Part shown: positions 58,193-64,000 of the stretch, piece after piece
How positions within the stretch are numbered: position 1 is the stretch's first letter
Layout of the letters: each line of letters starts with the position of its first letter
Assembly (NCBI RefSeq): GCF_000204055.1
Contig: NW_006768775.1
Coordinates: 897,046-961,045 of the forward strand
Reading direction: 5' to 3'
Origin: Melampsora larici-populina 98AG31
Taxonomy: Eukaryota > Basidiomycota > Pucciniomycetes > Pucciniales > Melampsoraceae
DNA: 64,000 bases
Made by a program: the position numbers and the translations under genes
The notes under the pieces: model-generated
The model's database searches: none
The model's input: only the letters and a program-made list of their open reading frames with translations
What the model was told of the DNA's origin: nothing

Positions 58193-61100
58193 GTAAGACT
58201 ACCCCATGTCTTTGTTACACGATCAAATTACCTGCAAATTGAGATCATTCTGTTCAGCAGAAATTTAGTACTCAGCTTCCTGATACCTTACTCGTATGTG
58301 GATTTTGATTGCCTTACATACACAACGCCTTTTGCAGATATCAGAATGCAGTGTATCAAACCACAGTTTGACCTTGTTCAAAATGTGAGGACGGTGATTA
58401 TTTTTAGAGTTTTAGAATGACCGTAGACCTTATGAAAATAAACCATTGCATTTTCACGTCCTTGTGGCTGTAACCAGAGATTAGGACCAAGTAATGCGGT
58501 GGGCGGAGGTTGGTATCCTGTGATATCCCTGTTCTTGTGTCATCCCATCAAAACCCGGCTTGATACTAACCGCAAAAGCTAAAAGGTCTTATCTCCAAAA
58601 CCCTTTCCACCGAGAAATTCCTCTTGACGATCAGCTCAAAATACAAATTGTCAGCTAGTCAGCTATACTTGAATCATCCGGCGACCAATCTAAATTCATT
58701 CAAGGTCGCGAACACCGCTCCAAAACACGTACCATCTGACTCATACACACATAAATATATGCTGGCTTTAGTGTTAGCATTTTTCAAAAGAGAATGATTC
58801 CCAGAATCTTTTTGAAAATACCTCCAATTGTTGAAGAGAAGAGGTGAGCTCGAGTGCTAAATTCAAGTAGATGGAAAAGGATATCTAAGCATTTCACAAA
58901 AGCTGTGTACATTAGCACAATTCTTCAATATTTTGAGTCTATCAGTATCAAATCTTTCGTACATAACTACAGGATTCAAGCACTCTCAACACCCACGGGA
59001 AGTTTGCCAAAGAGAGAAGAAAGAAAAACAAAGTGGTCTAGATATCAACTAGAAAAACATAATCTCTGGAGACTCCCATTGCTCTTGACGGGTACTAGCC
59101 AATCGATATCTATGCTTTTGGGTGCGCATCGGGCAAATCTTCACAATCAAACTGCTGACGTTACGGATAGTCCCACCTACAGGGTATGTACGAGGATCCG
59201 ATTTTATCACTCATGCTCTCTAGTTGTAGAGTTAAAGTGATCAAATCAGATTTTTTCTGGACACTGTATATTCTGATTGCGAGCTATACAATGAGAATAA
59301 TCCTTTCCCTCCAGACCAGAACGACGTATGAGAAGTAGAGTAGGATTTCTGCTATTTCTGCTATTTCTGCTAGTTCTGCTAGTGTCACTTCGACGATGAA
59401 ATGATAAGAAATGCTAATCCATGAGGGGTCATAGTTTTAGTACATCCTTATGGAGCTCGGTTTTAAATTTTTTATCCACAGGGCAAGAATTCCCAGTCTG
59501 CAACAAATCTACCATCCTCTTACACTGGTGTGCTTGAGCGCTGGATGCAAAGGATTTCTCTAACATAAATTCATCTCTATGTCGTATTTTTCATATCACA
59601 CCACTCAAAGCTTTTGTGCTTTGTTGGCTGAACCGGCAAGCCAAATTTTTCTCGCCGTAGCGCCATGAAATACATTCAATCACATCAGACTGGGCAGATT
59701 GTACTACTTTGGTGAAGATTTCAAGCAGAGAGCTCCAGTCCAAATGCAATAATTCATGATTAACCTTGGTGTTGATGTCATAACATTCATCTTGATGTTG
59801 AATACCAAGAAGGGAAAGATGTCTGAGGAGTGAATATACCTGAGAAACACAATCCAGTTCATGTGAGGGGAATCCAAGGACAACATCTTATGTACATACA
59901 TAGATGAGATTGATAAAAACTCAGATTCCAAATTGACCAAGAAATAAAATTCAATTCATTCACACTTACACCACGGGGCTGATGGCACGTGACACTCACG
60001 CGAATTTTGACTCTGCCAATAAAACACATACTGTCTGCATCGTCGTACCCAATGTGAGCTACACGTTCCAGCCAGTGTGGGCTTCACTCAATCTGATCAT
60101 GTGGCTACAAGATGGTGGCTCACCCGCTCATTGGGTGAGTCAGTGAGTCATCTCATATCATAACATGCTGAGATGGCTCACTCGATGAACAGATGAGATG
60201 ACTCACATTGTCAGGAGTGTGAGTCAGACTTTGTGTCAACCAGGTGAGATAGCTCGCACTCCTGTAGTGCAAGCAAATTGGATTTAGCTGGTGAGTGGTG
60301 GCTCATCCCAGTGCTCTTCCAGCCTCATGATGGCTGATAGCAGCACCCGCAGATCATGTTGGGATGTTTTGATCATTGCTCACGGAATGAAATTGAAAAT
60401 AACAACTGATCTATCTATTGCATTGACAAAAACTGCAAATGGTAATTACACAATCAAGGGAGATTATATTGAAAAACAAATGAGAAAAAAAGACAAGAAA
60501 AAAGACGAGAAAATGATCTTCAAAAATTAGTCTTTGATGGATATGTTTGATGATTTGGTGTAGTTAATAGCTTGTTTTCATTGGTTGTTTCTGTAAGAAA
60601 TGTTTATCAAGCAATCAACCAATGGATTTATGACCAATGAGAGTCAGAACTTGAAGAAAAGATTGAGATGATGAAAGACTTACAAACTAGGAGATTGATC
60701 CAAGTGTATGGGGCTGTCAGGGGCTATCAGAACGATGAGAAGATAAAGAAGAGACCAATGATGTACTCAATGAATGCAAAAACGAACAGGGAAACATTTG
60801 AAAAATCTTTGACTCAGGATGATCGACCTCAAGATTTCAATATGAACAATGAAAACGAAAATAATGATCAGAATGGCATCAACCTGTAGGATGGTGTGAA
60901 TCAGGCAGAGAAGAATGAAGCTGAAAGACAAAGCATGACTTACATATGGAGCGAGCAATCAGCCGAAGGACTTTGATATGGACAATGCGAACATGGCTGA
61001 TTTGAAGGATCCAGGGAGGAAAGACTTACAAAGAGAATTAGAACAATTGATGAAAGGACTTCGATTTGAACAATCAGAATGACTATGGATGAAACTTGAA

Positions 61101-61407
61101 TGACTGATCGGCTCCAGGATGACCAATGTTATGACAGTGAACGCTAACTTTGAAAGAGCGGAATTCAAAAGGGGACCAGGGAGGCAAGAACTGTGACATC
61201 TACCTGTGACGTCACACTTGATATCAAACTGCATATGTATGTATGTAAAGCCCTGTTTTGAAAATAACACCAGGCTGTGACATCTGCACAACCTGCTCCA
61301 AAAGTTTTGCATTCGGCTGCCAGGGCTGTTCTTGATGTGATCAATCATTCTTCTTGGTTTGTGGATCTACTCTGTGGTCCTGAAGCTAAGCTACGATTTA
61401 TTTTCAG
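58193..61407. other. Gene-poor, repeat-rich region
   Basis: It contains an ATTTCTGCT microsatellite at about 59350-59390 and a cluster of four TGAGTCA words at 60136-60226. Short ORFs (58854-59240 and 60291-60530, for example) have no domain-like sequence. Confidence 0.4.
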
Positions 61408-61966
61408 ACTATCAATTTTCTACGACAGGGATGGAATGAACAACTCAAGCCTATCCTTGTGATCAACAGAATGGATCGTCTTATCACTGAACTACGTCTC
61501 ACACCAACAGAAGCTTATCATTACCTTGTACAATTAGTCGAACAAGTTGATGCTGTCATGGGTTCATCTTTTGTGACCCAAAGAATGGAACAAGATTGAA
61601 AATGGCAAAAAGCACAAGAAAAACAAAATGATGATCCAAATTTAATTAAACTAGAAGAATTTCAAGAAACTGATGATACCGATTTATATTTCAATCCTAC
61701 AAAAGGTGATGTTTTGTTTTTGTTAGCGATTGACAATTGGTCATTCACGATTTCTAAATTTTCTCATCTTTGGTCAAAGGAATTGGAGATTGAAGAAGAT
61801 AAATTACAACGCTGCTTATGGGGTGATTATTTCTTTGATCAGAAGGTACAAAATGGTCTTAACAAAGAAACAATTGAATGGAAGACCAGGTCTTAGACCG
61901 ATGTTTGTACAATTCATCTTGGATAATCTATGGGCCGTATATGATGCAATGATTTTAAACCCGTGA
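61408..61966 (+). pseudogene. EFL1: EFL1 (ribosome assembly GTPase) gene fragment
   Basis: From an AG acceptor at 61407 the frame reads LRQGWNEQLKPILVINRMDRL, the NKxD-type GTPase G4 region of EFL1/Ria1. It continues with TPTEAYHYLVQLVEQVDAVM, DLYFNPTKGDVLF, LQRCLWGDYFFD, and, after a frame shift near 61847, LTKKQLNGRPGLRPMFVQFI and DNLWAVYDAMILNP, followed by a GTGAGT donor. A TGA at 61597-61599 also interrupts it. Intact EFL1 removes eIF6 (Tif6) from pre-60S ribosomes with SBDS. Only the middle of the roughly 1000-aa protein is present and intron borders are kept, so this is a duplicated genomic fragment, not a retrocopy. Confidence 0.85.
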
Positions 61967-62949
61967 GTTCATCCTGCTTACATGCATTGGTCCACAAAAT
62001 ACTCATGTAAATTGTGGGAGAGAAGAGGCTGAAAGAACCACTGAGATCAGTATTCAAGCTTGTGCTGCCATCTTTGCTTGAACTTCTTTAGTAGAATGAA
62101 TAGATGACAAAATAAATAAACCAAATCAATCTTTAGCCACAATATTTTACCGTGAGATGAAGAAGAAACATTCTGATTGACTGACAGTGACAAATTGGTC
62201 TAACTGTTTTTCAAGTTCATCTAATTTTGCTTTCTTCTCATTGTTATCTTTTGAAAGTTTGAATTTTTTTGATATTACAAGACATGGCCTCAATATAGTA
62301 TTTTATGGAAATTTGATGGAAAGTTATGATTAGGATCGTCAAATACCATCTCAATGTAATTAGCATTTATTACATTTGTTCATGGAGCTATAAAATAATA
62401 ATTGAAACCATTCTAAGTATGGAACTGTCTTGAGGGATCTGAAGACACAAGAAAAGAACTGATCTTGTGAAACATGATATTGTACAACAACAAAACCGAA
62501 AGATATCCAGGAATCATTGGTCGGGCCAATTTTTTGATAGAGTAAGAAACAGATAGCCACATTTTCATCAGCCAATGTGAGCTTGGATGAGCGGTTTCCA
62601 AGCTCATTTGTGTGCTGAGCACCTGACTGGCACATCGCTCCCAGACCATCTAACTCATGTTTTTGTGTAGGCGCTGAGCAGCTGGCTGACAGGCCACGCT
62701 CACACGCATTGGCTCAGCCACTGATAGGCTGGTGCATCACATCAGCATAACGCGGGCTTGCTGTGAGCAGCAAGCCCACACGTAGAACGGGTGACGAGCT
62801 GGGGTGGGGGCCACATATCTGGGGTTCACACTACTGTCACCTGTTCTACACAACCACTTGGTGTGGTCATACCCAACTTACATTTCACGTGGTCCCAGTT
62901 CAAAGTTGCCCGGTGGTGTACATGACATAATTTCAAATTTCCAAGAAAA
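61967..62949. other. Noncoding region
   Basis: Possible further EFL1-derived sequence just after 61967 is too eroded to place. A perfect GGGCTTGCTGtgagCAGCAAGCCC hairpin lies at about 62754-62777. Confidence 0.4.
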
Positions 62950-63170
62950 AGGGTACTCAAAGCAAGTATGTGGTGCTACATATGTGGCACCACATACTTT
63001 CAAATTTTGTTTTTGACAGGCAAAATGACCTACACTTACATTACAATTTGCCAAATATAATTCAATATGTCCTTTTCTTCAACTCGTTATGGTAATTTCC
63101 GTGTCAAAAATGAAATTTGAAAAGTATGTGACGCCAGATATGTGGCGCCACATAGGACTTTGAGTACCCT
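62950..63170. mobile_element. MITE with hairpin-forming inverted termini, 221 bp
   Basis: The left end AGGGTACTCAAAG and right end CTTTGAGTACCCT are perfect complements. Each roughly 55-bp arm itself contains a palindrome (AGTATGTGGTGctacatatgtgGCACCACATACT on the left, a related GTG(A/G)CGCC..GGCGCCACAT on the right). No ORF and no certain target duplication are seen. Confidence 0.82.
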
Positions 63171-64000
63171 TAAAGATACAAGTAAGTTTACTATGCTATT
63201 TTCAAAACATCAAAATGAATAACAAAGCACAGGGAAAAAAGTAGCTTTTCTTATCTTCAGATTTCAGATGTATAATTCTATCACAAATATCTTGAAATTT
63301 ACTTTATTTATTTAGCTTTTTATATAGAAAACAGTCATAATTCTACTGTAAATCAAAGCTACAGGATAACAAAAGGAATGTGGCCTAGGTCAACCAGATG
63401 TACATATCATGTGTAGTCAAAATATATTGGTATATTTGTCACTTCTAAATAAGTAGGTCACCAACTTCCAAGACTGAAAAAAATCCAACAAGTCCCAATT
63501 TCTGTTCCATTCAATCCTCAGGAAAGCTGTGAAAATGATTGGTGAGTGCCAACCCCAAACATGCAAATTCCCTCAAAATTCTATCTAAAAAGAAGTCATA
63601 CTTTTTGTAACTGCACTTCTTCAATACACACACCAGATGTGAAGACCAGAACCGCTGTCTACAAATGGGTACTTTGACAAAACCAACCAGGGAGTTATCC
63701 CTTCACAAAAATGATGTGGGACAATGTAGACAGAGAAAGAAAGTATCACAACCATGGGTATGGTTTTTCAACTCCTCAAAACATCCTGTACTCAAGGATC
63801 TCAAAAGTGTAAAACAAAAATAATAATAAAGTCCATAGTAAGAAATCATGTCAACCTGAAGAACAAAACTGAAAACAAGTAAACCAATCAAAAAAAACAT
63901 CAAATCTATAAAATACAAGTACCAATCAAAATCAAAATCAAATTAATAGAGATATCATTGCTACAAATTTTTTCAAAACCACAAGCAAAAAGGAACCCTA
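63171..64000. other. Noncoding AT-rich region to the window end
   Basis: No supported gene or assignable repeat. Confidence 0.4.

Noticed and set aside
1..64000. CRISPR arrays, bacterial operons, virus-derived genes or toxin systems
   Set aside because: No regularly spaced repeats with unique spacers, no prokaryotic gene organisation and no recognisable viral or toxin proteins were seen.

Overview
The window looks like a repeat-rich chromosomal segment of a basidiomycete, most likely a rust fungus (Pucciniales). This is an inference. It rests on many short GT-AG introns (about 40-120 nt), fungal-type housekeeping genes, an intron-bearing Ngaro (tyrosine-recombinase) retrotransposon, hAT transposons, many MITEs, and several gene families I cannot place outside rusts. 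No bacterial-type operons, CRISPR, tRNA or rRNA genes were found.

Layout. 0-12.3 kb holds low-copy genes: a TPR/J-domain protein, two divergently transcribed single-pass coiled-coil membrane proteins with the same intron positions, a 284-aa hypothetical protein lying between two copies of a dispersed repeat built on a 60-bp GAAGTTCGAA unit, a tail-anchored Cys-rich protein and a small hypothetical protein. 12.3-16.2 kb is repeats, including a Mutator-type MITE with a 9-bp target duplication. 16.2-30.8 kb is a transposon nest: a complete Ngaro retrotransposon (21117-28545) sits inside a hAT transposon (hAT1, 16616-29858), which itself appears to lie between the inverted arms of an older element. 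30.8-41 kb contains a tyrosine-recombinase remnant, a 2.5-kb inverted-repeat element with a TA-MITE inside it, and a second hAT (hAT2, 35828-40259) whose nine exons all join in frame but carry five in-frame TGA codons. 41.5-42.3 kb has two related TA-flanked MITEs, one inside the other.

42.7-51.6 kb is the clearest gene island: an 11-exon multi-pass membrane protein, eIF3h, CIAO1 (cytosolic Fe-S assembly) and, divergently from CIAO1 across 191 bp, L-2-hydroxyglutarate dehydrogenase with two consecutive microexons. For all four, exon sums and phases close perfectly. 51.6-64 kb is gene-poor: a Harbinger MITE, a 163-aa two-exon membrane protein, broken gene remnants (one a fragment of the ribosome-maturation GTPase EFL1), a hairpin-ended MITE and unassigned AT-rich DNA.

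Two patterns cut across the window. Nearly all premature stops in transposon ORFs are TGA, most easily read as CGA to TGA, which points to CpG methylation and deamination. Four low-copy loci each show one single-base frame break exactly at a 4-nt homopolymer, which points either to consensus errors in the assembly or to recent decay.
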